Under the pieces are notes generated by a model, which was not told the origin of the DNA, searched no databases, and saw nothing but the letters and a program-made list of their open reading frames with translations. From Microbacterium aerolatum (lineage in GTDB: Bacteria; Actinomycetota; Actinomycetes; Actinomycetales; Microbacteriaceae): a stretch of DNA of 64,000 nt. The translations under genes and the position numbers were made by a program. Positions 43,980-56,859 of this stretch are shown in pieces (position 1 is the stretch's first letter; every line of letters begins with the position of its first letter). Location of the stretch: positions 1-64,000 of the forward strand of contig NZ_BJUW01000010.1 of assembly GCF_007988825.1 (NCBI RefSeq). Direction: 5' to 3'.

Positions 43980-45362
43980 TCAGCGGACGGCACTCAAGGT
44001 GTCGTCCGCGATCGTCTCCACGACCGTCGACGCTGCGTAGCGGTTCGCGGGGAAGGGGAGCCCGAGGTGCTCGCGCAGGGTTTTGCCCTCGTACTCGGCG
44101 CGGTGCACACCGCGCTCCTGCAGGATCGGCACGACCTCATCGACGAAACGACGGAACTGTGCGGGATGAGACACATAGACGTTGAAGCCGTCGACGGCAC
44201 CGGACTCGAACCACTCCTGCAGTCGATCGGCGACCGTGGATGCCGTGCCGACGAACGGTGAAGGGCGGAAGGCCGAGAGTCGTTCGACCACCTGGCGAAG
44301 CGTCAGAGAATCCTTCTCTGCGAACGCCACGATCGATTCGGCGTTCGTGCGGAAGCTGCGCTGCGCGAGGTGCAGAACATCCGGGAACGGGGCATCCAAG
44401 TCGTACTGGGTGAAGTCATGCCAGCCGAACGGGCGCCCCAGCTCCGCCAACGCGATATCGAACGAGTTGCTCAGCTCATGCTGTGCGCGTTCGATCGCCC
44501 GGGCCTCGTCATCGGTGTCTCCCACTACGATTCGAGCACCAGGAAGGATCAGCACGTGTTGCGGGTTGCGGCCGGCTGCGGCCGCGCGTGCCCTGATGTC
44601 CTCGGCGAAGGCGAGACTGTCGCGGATGTTCGATGCGTGGGTGAATATCCCGTCCGCGTAACGGCCTCCGAGGTCCCTGCCGTCGTTGCTGTCTCCGGCC
44701 TGGAAGATCACGGGTTGCCCCTGGGGGGAGCGCTGGATGTTCAGCGGTCCGGCCACCCGGAAGAACTCGCCGTCATGGTTGATCTGATGCTGCCGTTCGG
44801 GGTCGAGGAACACTTTCGTCTCGCGGTCGCGCGGGAACGCATCGTCCTCGTAGCTGTCCCACAGCGCCTGAGACACCTCGATGTGCTCGGCCGCGCGGCG
44901 ATACCGGGTCGGGTAGTCGAAGTGCTCGTCCAGGCCGTAGTTGGTCGCGGTTCCGGCGTCTCCGCTGGTGACGACGTTCCACCCCGCGCGGCCCCGGCTG
45001 ATGAGGTCGAGTGAAGCGAAACGGCGGGCCAGGTTGTACGGCGAGTTGTAGGACGTCGTCGCCGTACCGACCAACCCGATGCGCTCGGTCGCGACCGCGA
45101 GCGCCGACAGCAGCGTCAGCGGCTCGAGGCGATTGAGATAGTGAGGAGGTGAGTGTGGGGTGATGAACTGGCTATCGACGATGAAGACGAGATCGAACTT
45201 CGCCCTCTCCGCGAGGCGGGCGTACTCGATGTACCAGTCGATGTCGACGCTGGCGTCTCCGGGGATCTCCGGGTCGAGCCACCGGAGCTGGTCGCCCGGG
45301 CCGCCGGTACCCGTCAGGATCGCCCCGAATTTGATCTGACGTCGATCTGCCGCGTTTGCCAT
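43980..45362 (-). CDS. NtaA/SnaA/DszA-family flavin-dependent monooxygenase
   Basis: The 460-residue enzyme has the long form typical of this family. It begins with KFGAILTGTGGPGDQLRWLDP, has FDLVFIVDSQF, the flavin region LVGTATTSYNSPYNLARRFASLDLISRGRAGWNVVTS, the PERQHQINHDGEFFRVAGPLNIQRSPQGQPVIFQAG block, and ends SAVR. Members oxidise nitrilotriacetate, dibenzothiophene sulfone, pristinamycin and others with FMNH2. The ribosome-binding site (GAGAGGAATC) is strong. It is the first gene of the operon with the ABC importer. Confidence 0.93.
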   Translation of the reverse strand: MANAADRRQIKFGAILTGTGGPGDQLRWLDPEIPGDASVDIDWYIEYARLAERAKFDLVFIVDSQFITPHSPPHYLNRLEPLTLLSALAVATERIGLVGTATTSYNSPYNLARRFASLDLISRGRAGWNVVTSGDAGTATNYGLDEHFDYPTRYRRAAEHIEVSQALWDSYEDDAFPRDRETKVFLDPERQHQINHDGEFFRVAGPLNIQRSPQGQPVIFQAGDSNDGRDLGGRYADGIFTHASNIRDSLAFAEDIRARAAAAGRNPQHVLILPGARIVVGDTDDEARAIERAQHELSNSFDIALAELGRPFGWHDFTQYDLDAPFPDVLHLAQRSFRTNAESIVAFAEKDSLTLRQVVERLSAFRPSPFVGTASTVADRLQEWFESGAVDGFNVYVSHPAQFRRFVDEVVPILQERGVHRAEYEGKTLREHLGLPFPANRYAASTVVETIADDTLSAVR

Positions 45363-45473
45363 GCTCGATTCCTCTCATCGTGCTTTCGACGATTCTGAGG
45401 GGAGCGAACGGACCTATGGGCTACGTGTCATTCTGTGTGGCAACGTGACGCCAGATGACGTCGAAGTTTTGCG

Positions 45474-45487
45474 GCACGATATCGTGC
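45474..45487. promoter_or_regulatory. Perfect 14-bp palindrome upstream of the monooxygenase-importer operon
   Basis: GCACGATATCGTGC is a perfect palindrome at about 112 bp upstream of the 45362 start, in the 188-bp gap where the operon promoter must be. It is a candidate operator; the rest of the gap (45363-45550) shows no gene. Confidence 0.4.
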
Positions 45488-45550
45488 GTCGCTGCCAACC
45501 ACCGCCGACAGCGACGAGGAGGCGTGGGCGACTGACGCGGCGCGGAGGAC

Positions 45551-46588
45551 TCACGCGCGGGCGAGCAGCAGCCTCTCCACCCGCGGCTTCACCTCGGTGG
45601 CCAGCAGTGTGAGCGACTCGAGCAGGTGCTCCTGCGGCAGCCCGCCGAGATCCATCTGCAGGAAGTGACGCATGTGCCCCATGTAGCCGTGCAGGTGGAC
45701 GATGCGCTCCGCGACGTCGTCGGGGTCTCCCACGTAGTACGCGCCCGGCGCGTGCGCCTGCGCGTAGTAGTCGTCGTCGCTGGGCGTTGCCCAGCCGCGT
45801 AGCTTGGCCATCGACGCGTTGAGGTTGCGCCAGCCGGGGTAGAAGCGCTCGAGGGCCTCGTTCTTGGTTGGAGCGACCAGGCCCAACGCGGCGACGGAGA
45901 CCTTGATCGCTGAGCCGGTGTGGCCCGCCTTCGCGGCGCTGGCCCGGTAGAGCTCGGCGAGCGGCGCGAATCGATGAGGTGCACCACCGATGATCCCGTA
46001 GCTGATCGGCAGGCCGAGTCGGCCGGCGCGAGCGGACGAAGGCGCGCTGCCGCCGGTTCCGAGCCAGATCGGCAGCGACCCGTTCAGCGGGCGAGGCACG
46101 ACCGGAAGATCGTCAAGTTCGGGTCGGACCGTGCCGTGCCACGTGACCCTCTCTGAGTCGTTGATCCGCGTCAGCAGATCGAGCTTCTCCTCGTACAGCC
46201 GGTCGTAGTCGCGCAGGTCGTATCCGAACAGCGGGAACGACTCGACTGATGAGCCGCGGCCGGCAGTGATCTCGACCCGCCCGCCCGAGATCCCATCGGC
46301 GGTGGCGAACTGCTGGAACACCCTGACCGGGTCATCCGTGCTGATCACGCTGACACCCGAGCCGAGCCGGATCTGCGTCGTCGCGCCCGCGGCGGCGGCG
46401 ATCATCGCGCCGGGGGAGGACGCCGGCATCTCGAACGTGTGGTGCTCGCCGACCGCGAAGTAGTCGAGCCCCGCGCGATCGGCGTGCACGATCGCCTCGA
46501 AGAGGTTGGCGATCGCCTCGGAGGTCGAGCGGAGGGTGCCGTCCGCGTCGCGTTGCGTGTCGCCGAAGCTGTAGGCGCCGAGTTCCAT
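45551..46588 (-). CDS. LLM-class flavin-dependent oxidoreductase (bacterial luciferase family)
   Basis: The 345-residue TIM-barrel protein starts MELGAYSFGDT and contains HADRAGLDYFAVGEHHTFEMPASSPG, IRLGSGVSVISTDDPVRVFQQFATADGISGGRVEITAGRGS, the typical flavin-binding core. PLNGSLPIWLGTGGSAPSSARAGRLGLPISYGIIGG continues it. The substrate is unknown. It follows an F420-reductase-like gene by 29 bp in the same operon, opposite an HxlR regulator gene, a set seen in actinobacteria for oxidative stress or catabolic functions. Confidence 0.9.
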   Translation of the reverse strand: MELGAYSFGDTQRDADGTLRSTSEAIANLFEAIVHADRAGLDYFAVGEHHTFEMPASSPGAMIAAAAGATTQIRLGSGVSVISTDDPVRVFQQFATADGISGGRVEITAGRGSSVESFPLFGYDLRDYDRLYEEKLDLLTRINDSERVTWHGTVRPELDDLPVVPRPLNGSLPIWLGTGGSAPSSARAGRLGLPISYGIIGGAPHRFAPLAELYRASAAKAGHTGSAIKVSVAALGLVAPTKNEALERFYPGWRNLNASMAKLRGWATPSDDDYYAQAHAPGAYYVGDPDDVAERIVHLHGYMGHMRHFLQMDLGGLPQEHLLESLTLLATEVKPRVERLLLARA

Positions 46589-46617
46589 GGTGGTCTCCTG
46601 TGTAGTGAGGGTCGGGT

Positions 46618-47259
46618 TCACAGCGCGACTTCGTGGGCCGGGAGCGCGGCTTCGAGTTCGCCCGCGGTCAGGATGCTGTTGAAGATGTGTGTGCCCGGAC
46701 CGAAGGCCCGGCCGGCGCGGAGCGGTCCCGCGTAGACGGCGTCGAATCCGAAGCGGTCGATCATGGTCGCCACGAGCCGCGCGGCATCCTCGTCGTCGCT
46801 CGCCACGGCGAGGGCGCGTCGCCCCGGGGCGCCGACGTCTACGCCGTGCTCCTCGAGGTCGTGGTAGCCGATGTGATTGAGCGTCTTGACGAGTCGAGCG
46901 CCGATGAAGTGCTGTGCCACGACCTCGCTCGTGCGGGTGTCGTCGTGCTCGAACTCTTCGCTCTCGCCATCGACGGGCGTCCACCAGTTCATGGCGTCGA
47001 TCACCACCTTGCCGGCCAGGGGAGCCGGGTCGACGGAGTGATGCTTGTGCAGCGGCACCGCGACGATGACGATGTCCGCATCGCGGACGGCATCTGCTGT
47101 CGTCATGGCGACGGCTCCAGGAATGACGATCTCGGCGATCAAGGCGATGTCCTCCGCGGGGCCGGAACCCGCGACGCGGACGTCGAAGCCCGCCCGCAGC
47201 GCCGTGCGCGCCACCGCCGACCCCACTCGCCCGACACCCAGAACTGCAACCGTCGTCAA
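46618..47259 (-). CDS. NADPH-dependent F420 reductase-like (NpdG-type) Rossmann protein
   Basis: The 213-residue protein opens with TVAVLGVGRVGSAVARTALRAGFDV, a nucleotide-binding Rossmann motif, and continues with IVIVAVPLHKHHSV, VVIDAMNWWTPVDGE, LVKTLNHIGYHDL and GRRALAVASDDEDA, the plan of F420:NADPH oxidoreductase-like proteins. Whether it uses F420, FMN or only NADP is unclear. The start is TTG 47259, with GAGGAG 6 bp before it. It pairs with the downstream monooxygenase. Confidence 0.87.
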   Translation of the reverse strand: MTTVAVLGVGRVGSAVARTALRAGFDVRVAGSGPAEDIALIAEIVIPGAVAMTTADAVRDADIVIVAVPLHKHHSVDPAPLAGKVVIDAMNWWTPVDGESEEFEHDDTRTSEVVAQHFIGARLVKTLNHIGYHDLEEHGVDVGAPGRRALAVASDDEDAARLVATMIDRFGFDAVYAGPLRAGRAFGPGTHIFNSILTAGELEAALPAHEVAL

Positions 47260-47323
47260 TGTGACTCCTCATCCGTCGTACGCGACCCGTTTCTCAAGTC
47301 TGTGGCGCCGATTCTGAAGTCGC

Positions 47324-47359
47324 TAGTTGGTGATAAGCTGCTTACTATTAGTTAGTTGG
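47324..47359. promoter_or_regulatory. Candidate HxlR operator in the divergent region
   Basis: Two TAGTTGG direct repeats (47324-47330 and 47353-47359) flank the short inverted repeat TAAGCTGCTTA (47334-47344). This AT-richer patch lies in the 117-bp gap between the HxlR gene and the divergent NpdG-like gene. Confidence 0.45.
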
Positions 47360-47376
47360 GCCGGAGGGGGGCCACG

Positions 47377-47733
47377 ATGGATTCGCAGCACATCGACGAC
47401 GAACTCTGCCGAGCGTTCCGTCAGTCAGCAGAGCTGGCAGGCAAGAAATGGAATGCTGCGATCCTGCTGGCACTGTCCCGCGGCGCCGACCGATTCTCGA
47501 GCATCATCGGATCCGTCGATGGCCTCTCAGACCGTCTGCTCGCCGCTCGACTGCGTGAGCTGGAGTCCCATGGGCTCGTGGCCCGCGAGGTCGTCCCGAC
47601 GGTGCCCGTGCAGATCCTGTATCGACTCACCCCGGCCGGCAGCGATCTGATCGAGATTCTTCACCCGCTGGTGCAGTGGTCCCAGAAATGGGAGCAGACT
47701 CCGGCGAGCGCGATCACGACCGCCAATCGATGA
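47377..47733 (+). CDS. HxlR-family winged-helix regulator
   Basis: The 118-residue protein has the HxlR winged helix (KKWNAAILLALSRGADRFSSIIGSVDGLSDRLLAARLRELESHGLV) and C-terminal YRLTPAGSDLIEILHPLVQW. A cysteine near residue 11 (DELCRAF) is at the position where many HxlR proteins sense thiol-reactive stress. The start at 47377 follows GGAGGGGGGCCACG. It probably controls the divergent NpdG-like/monooxygenase pair. Confidence 0.92.
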   Translation: MDSQHIDDELCRAFRQSAELAGKKWNAAILLALSRGADRFSSIIGSVDGLSDRLLAARLRELESHGLVAREVVPTVPVQILYRLTPAGSDLIEILHPLVQWSQKWEQTPASAITTANR

Positions 47734-47743
47734 CGGCGGTGCC

Positions 47744-48688
47744 TCACGGCACGAGCGTGATCTTGCCGCGTGCCTCGTGCGCCTCGATCAGCCGGTGCGC
47801 CTCGGCGGCTTCGCTCAGCGGCAGCTCGGCGCCCAGTTCCACCTGGAAGTCGCCGCTCGCGATCAGATCGATCGCGACGGCGACGCCCTCGGCGCGCCAG
47901 GCGATCTCCTGCGCGGTGAGCGGCTCGGGCGATCCGCCGCTGAACGCGCGGATGCCGAAGTCGGCGGCATCCGGTCCGCGCACGATCGTGGCGATCCGGT
48001 TCCGGTCGGCCACGAGCTCGAGCGAGGTCTCGATGGCCTCGTCGGTGCCCGCGCAGTCGAGCGCGACGGTGATATCGCCGTCGACCGCCTCGCGGACGCG
48101 GTCGGTCAGGCCCTCGCCGTAGGCGACCGGAATCGCGCCGAGCTCGCGCACCTGCTCGTGGCGCGAGGGGCTCGCGGTGGCCACGACCGTCGCTCCCCAT
48201 GCGACGGCGAACTGGATCGCGGCCTGACCGACGGCACCGGAGCCGGCGTGAACGAGCAGGATGTCTCCCTCGCCGACCTCAAGCGAGCGCAGGCACTGGT
48301 AGGCGGTGCCGACCGGGATGGCGAGTCCGGCCGCCTCGGCTGCGGTCACCGAATCGGGGAGCGGGTACAGGCGGTCGGCGGCGATGGCGATGTGCGTCGC
48401 GTACGTGCCGACGGCGTCACGGATCGCCACGCGGTCTCCGACGGCGAACCCGGTCACGCCGTCGCCAAGCGACTCGACCACACCGGCGCCGTCGAACCCG
48501 ACGCGGCGCGGCTCGGTGATCGGAGGCATCGGCCGCCTGCCGCTGCGCCGTTTCGCATCGAGCGGATTCACCCCCGCCGCCTCGATGCGGACCACCACCT
48601 CGCCCGGACCAGCGACGGGGTCCGGGATCTCCACGAGCTGGAGGACGTCAGGGGAACCGAGTTCTGTGTAGACGATCGCGCGAGCCAT
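47744..48688 (-). CDS. Zinc-independent MDR quinone oxidoreductase (QOR-like)
   Basis: The 314-residue NADPH-dependent enzyme has the medium-chain fold: GVNPLDAKRRSGRRP, GFDGAGVVESLGDGVTGFAVGDRV, VHAGSGAVGQAAIQFAVAWGATVVATAS and a C-terminal HRLIEAHEARGKITLVP. It lacks the zinc-ligand pattern of alcohol dehydrogenases, so it fits quinone or enone reduction. It converges on the HxlR gene with only 10 bp between stops. Confidence 0.9.
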   Translation of the reverse strand: MARAIVYTELGSPDVLQLVEIPDPVAGPGEVVVRIEAAGVNPLDAKRRSGRRPMPPITEPRRVGFDGAGVVESLGDGVTGFAVGDRVAIRDAVGTYATHIAIAADRLYPLPDSVTAAEAAGLAIPVGTAYQCLRSLEVGEGDILLVHAGSGAVGQAAIQFAVAWGATVVATASPSRHEQVRELGAIPVAYGEGLTDRVREAVDGDITVALDCAGTDEAIETSLELVADRNRIATIVRGPDAADFGIRAFSGGSPEPLTAQEIAWRAEGVAVAIDLIASGDFQVELGAELPLSEAAEAHRLIEAHEARGKITLVP

Positions 48689-48812
48689 GCCGCCAGGCTA
48701 CCCGCGCCCCTCGCGCCGCGCACAACTTCGGCTGCCGCGCCCGACACGCTGAGCTGTGCAGGTCACGAGGCGGCGTGTTGGCGCTGTGATCCGAAGTCGT
48801 GCACGGGGAGGG

Positions 48813-53702
<4,890 letters not shown>

Positions 53703-53733
53703 GACATCGCTCTCCGAGACGCTGCATTGCGTT

Positions 53734-53776
53734 CGATGACGCCCTGTGTCGCTGCATGCGACGCAGGGCGTCATCG
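53734..53776. repeat. Long intergenic hairpin (19-bp stem, 5-nt loop)
   Basis: Arms CGATGACGCCCTGTGTCGC and GCGACGCAGGGCGTCATCG pair with one mismatch. It fills the gap between the aldo/keto reductase and FMN reductase genes, ending 17 bp before the latter's ATG. It may be a terminator, an RNA structure over the ribosome-binding site or a REP-type element. Confidence 0.75.
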
Positions 53777-53793
53777 TCGCTAGCGTCGCCTGC

Positions 53794-54360
53794 ATGACAG
53801 CTCCGTACCGCATCGTCGCCGTCTCCGGTTCGCTCCACGAGCCCAGCAAGACGACCGCACTGATCCGCGCGATCGCGGACGCCGTCGCCGAGCGCGCCGA
53901 CGCCGAGGTGCAGCTCATCGAACTCACCGCGATCGGCCCCTCGCTCGCCGGTGCTCTGCAGCGCGACGGGCTTCCGCCGCACGTGGAGGAGCAGCTCGTC
54001 GCGATCGAGCAGGCCGACCTGCTGATCGTCGGCAGCCCGGTCTACCGTGCATCGTTCACTGGGCTGTTCAAGCACCTGTTCGACTTCGTCGGGCAGTACG
54101 ATCTCGTCGGCAAGCCGGTGCTGCTCGCGGCGACCGGCGGAGGGGAGCGGCACGCGCTGATGATCGAGCACCAGCTGCGGCCGCTGTTCGCGTTCTTCCA
54201 GGCGCTGACGCTGCCGGTCGGCGTCTACGCCAGCAACACCGACTTCGACGGGTACCGGGTGAACTCCGAATTGCTCGAGGCCCGCATCGCGCTCGCGGCC
54301 GACCGCGCGCTGCCGCTGGTCGGCTACGCCGCATCGCGCTCGGTGGAGGCCCTGGTCTGA
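53794..54360 (+). CDS. NADPH-dependent FMN reductase (SsuE/MsuE-like)
   Basis: The 188-residue flavodoxin-fold protein has the flavin loop AVSGSLHEPSKTTALI (residues 9-24) and the second segment LLIVGSPVYRASFTGLFKHLFDFV that marks this family. SsuE- and MsuE-type members deliver FMNH2 to two-component monooxygenases. The three flavin monooxygenase genes in this window have no reductase beside them, so this product could serve them. ATG 53794 is preceded by a long hairpin. Confidence 0.9.
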   Translation: MTAPYRIVAVSGSLHEPSKTTALIRAIADAVAERADAEVQLIELTAIGPSLAGALQRDGLPPHVEEQLVAIEQADLLIVGSPVYRASFTGLFKHLFDFVGQYDLVGKPVLLAATGGGERHALMIEHQLRPLFAFFQALTLPVGVYASNTDFDGYRVNSELLEARIALAADRALPLVGYAASRSVEALV

Positions 54361-54372
54361 GACGCGGCGCAC

Positions 54373-54390
54373 CGTGCGTCGGCACGCACG
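54373..54390 (+). terminator. Short GC hairpin after the FMN reductase gene
   Basis: CGTGCGT and ACGCACG form a perfect 7-bp stem with a 4-nt loop, 12 bp after the stop. There is no T-run, so termination is only possible. The rest of the 126-bp gap to 54487 shows nothing else clear. Confidence 0.35.
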
Positions 54391-54486
54391 CGGGATGCTT
54401 TCCGTCGATCACACCGCGCTCAGAACCAGCTGAACTCGTCCAGCACGGGCGGGCGACCAGGTCCCGACGCGCGTAGCGTGTCGGGC

Positions 54487-56289
54487 ATGACCAATCGCCT
54501 CGCCGAGACGCTCAGCCCGTATCTGCGCGCGCACGCCGACAACCCGGTCGACTGGTGGCCGTGGGGAGCGGATGCGTTCGCAGAGGCGCAGCGCCGGGAC
54601 GTGCCGCTGCTCATCTCGATCGGATATTCGACGTGTCACTGGTGCCACGTGATGGCGCGCGAGTCGTTCTCATCGCCGGAGATCGCTGCGGAGATCAATG
54701 CGAAGTTCGTTGCGGTCAAGGTCGATCGGGAGGAGCATCCCGACGTCGACGGCGCATACATGGCGGCGGCATCGGCGTTCACGCAGAATCTCGGCTGGCC
54801 GCTGACGGTGTTCGCGACGCCGCAGGGGCGCACGTTCTACGCCGGCACATACTGGCCGCCGGAGGCGCGCGGCCCGATGCCGGGCTTCCCAGACGTGCTC
54901 GCCGCCGTGCAGGAGGCCTGGACGATGCGCCGCGAGCAGGCGATCGAATCGGCGGATGCCGTCGCCGCAGCGCTCGCGCAAGCCGCCGAGACCACGCCCT
55001 CCGATCTGCCGACCGCCGCGTCGCTGGCGGGCGCCGCGGAGGCGATCGCCGCCCGCGAGGATGCCATGTTCGGCGGCTTCGGAGGAGCGCCGAAGTTCCC
55101 TGTGGCGACGACGCTCGGCTTCCTGCAGCAGCCGGCTGTGCGCCGCGAGGCACCGGACGCCGCGGCCGCTTCCGAACGCGCGCTGAAGGCCATGGCGGCC
55201 TCGGATCTGCGCGACGCGGACGGCGGCTTCTTCCGCTACGCGACGCAGCGGGACTGGACCGTGCCGCATTACGAGCGGATGCTGACCGACAACGCGCAGC
55301 TGCTCGATGTCGCGCTGCGGGCCGGCGACGAAGGGACGGCGCGGGGGATCGCGGACTTTCTGCTCGACGTGCTTCGGCGGGACGGCGCGGGTTTCGGTGC
55401 CGCACAGGATTCCGAATCGGTGATCGACGGGGCGCGAAGCGAGGGCGGCTACTACCTGCGACCGGTTCCTGAGCGGGCAGGTCTCGAGCCGCCGGTGGTC
55501 GACGGCAAGGTCATCACCGCCTGGAACGGTCTCGCGATCGCTGCGCTCGCGCGGGCGGGTGCCGCGCTGGGGGAGGATTCGTGGGTGGCTGCTGCCGCCG
55601 AGGCCGCGAACTTCGTGCTGCGGGTGAACCGGTCGCAGGAAGGGCGGCTCGTGCGATCTTCGCTCGACGGGCAGGCGTCCGCTGCAGTGGCGACGCTGGT
55701 CGATCTGGGATTGCTGGCGGCCGGTCTGTTCGCGCTCGCCGTGGCGACCGGGGATGCGACGTGGGCCGTGGAGGGTCGTGCGATCCTCGACGACCTGATC
55801 GCCTCAGGCGCCGAGGGTGATCCAGTGCTGGCCGCGCACGGCGTCGTCGCCGCCCCAGACCAGACGGATGGCGACCTGCCGTCCGGAGTCTCCGCGCTGG
55901 CCGTCGCCGCCCTCACCGCCTGGCGGCTGGGCGCGGGTGAGAGTTATCGCGCCGCCGCCGAAGAGCAGGTCCGGGCGCACGCGGCATCCGCTCTGCAGCA
56001 TCCGTTCGGGCACGGCTCTCTACTGGGCGTCGCGGCGGGTCTGGCGGAGCCACCTCGCCAGGTAGTCGTGGTGACGGAAGATCGCGCGAGTGCGCTCGCC
56101 GCGGCATCCCGACGGCTGGATGCCGATGTCATCGCGGTCGTCTCTCCCGCGCAGGCGCAGGCGTTCGAGGATGCCGGGTTCGAGCTGTTCGCCGGGAAGT
56201 CCGCCGCCGCGGAGCTGGCGTACGACTGCCGGGCATTCGTGTGCCGGCTGCCGGTTGCGGCTGCCTCGGAATTGACGCGCCGGCGCTGA
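54487..56289 (+). CDS. DUF255 thioredoxin-fold / six-hairpin glycosidase-like protein (YyaL/SSP411 family)
   Basis: The 600-residue protein has the N-terminal DUF255 thioredoxin domain: [28 protein letters not shown], then STCHWCHVM (about residues 47-55) and [16 protein letters not shown] helical (alpha/alpha) domain follows with GGAPKFP and NARQLLDVAL-like repeats. The family is found widely and its biochemical function is unproven. ATG 54487 is preferred to GTG 54478. The short C-terminal domain may bind a ligand. Confidence 0.93.
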   Translation: MTNRLAETLSPYLRAHADNPVDWWPWGADAFAEAQRRDVPLLISIGYSTCHWCHVMARESFSSPEIAAEINAKFVAVKVDREEHPDVDGAYMAAASAFTQNLGWPLTVFATPQGRTFYAGTYWPPEARGPMPGFPDVLAAVQEAWTMRREQAIESADAVAAALAQAAETTPSDLPTAASLAGAAEAIAAREDAMFGGFGGAPKFPVATTLGFLQQPAVRREAPDAAAASERALKAMAASDLRDADGGFFRYATQRDWTVPHYERMLTDNAQLLDVALRAGDEGTARGIADFLLDVLRRDGAGFGAAQDSESVIDGARSEGGYYLRPVPERAGLEPPVVDGKVITAWNGLAIAALARAGAALGEDSWVAAAAEAANFVLRVNRSQEGRLVRSSLDGQASAAVATLVDLGLLAAGLFALAVATGDATWAVEGRAILDDLIASGAEGDPVLAAHGVVAAPDQTDGDLPSGVSALAVAALTAWRLGAGESYRAAAEEQVRAHAASALQHPFGHGSLLGVAAGLAEPPRQVVVVTEDRASALAAASRRLDADVIAVVSPAQAQAFEDAGFELFAGKSAAAELAYDCRAFVCRLPVAAASELTRRR

Positions 56290-56295
56290 GACCGG

Positions 56296-56748
56296 TCATC
56301 GCGGGGTGCGTGTGCGTGCACGTTGCTCGAGTTTGGCCCGGCGAATCGATCCGCGCACCTCGAGGATCGCGCAGCTCAAGTCCCACTGATCTATCAGGCG
56401 CCAGGAGATCAGCTGAGCGGAGAGCGCCTCGGCGAAGCGCAGCTGAACGTCGCGATCGATGCGGTCGGGTAACAACCATGGTTCGGACACGTAGATGCCG
56501 AGCGCGAACAGCAGATCGTCGGCGAACATCGTTCGGGCGAAGGCGCTCTCCGGACTGATCTCTTGCTCGAGCTCGAGCACGGACCGGTCGCCGTCGGTGA
56601 GGATACGGTGACCGTCGGTCTCCATGCAGCGGCGCAACTGCACTTCGGCCGTGACGATTCGTCGTCGGCGCAGCCCCGTCTTGTTCTTGAGCTGCGCGCT
56701 CAGGAAAGCGGTCAGGATCTCGTCGATGTGCGGTCGCTGCGTGCTCAT
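56296..56748 (-). CDS. Hypothetical protein, 150 residues
   Basis: The product is soluble and largely helical, with RRRIVTAEVQLRRCMETDG, DRSVLELEQEI and SAQLISWRLIDQWDLSCAILEVRGSIRRAKLEQRAR. It has a basic C-terminus and no TM segment. It is divergent from the HNH gene at 56860 with a 111-bp gap. I do not recognise a family. Confidence 0.7.
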   Translation of the reverse strand: MSTQRPHIDEILTAFLSAQLKNKTGLRRRRIVTAEVQLRRCMETDGHRILTDGDRSVLELEQEISPESAFARTMFADDLLFALGIYVSEPWLLPDRIDRDVQLRFAEALSAQLISWRLIDQWDLSCAILEVRGSIRRAKLEQRARTRTPR

Positions 56749-56859
56749 GCGTTCATGATCCTGAGTGCCTCCGACATCGAGGACGATTCTCGGAATTTCT
56801 TCCTTGATCGGCCCGAAAATGCGGCTCGTAATGTCGGTGGCCCCCTGTTGAATGGAGGT

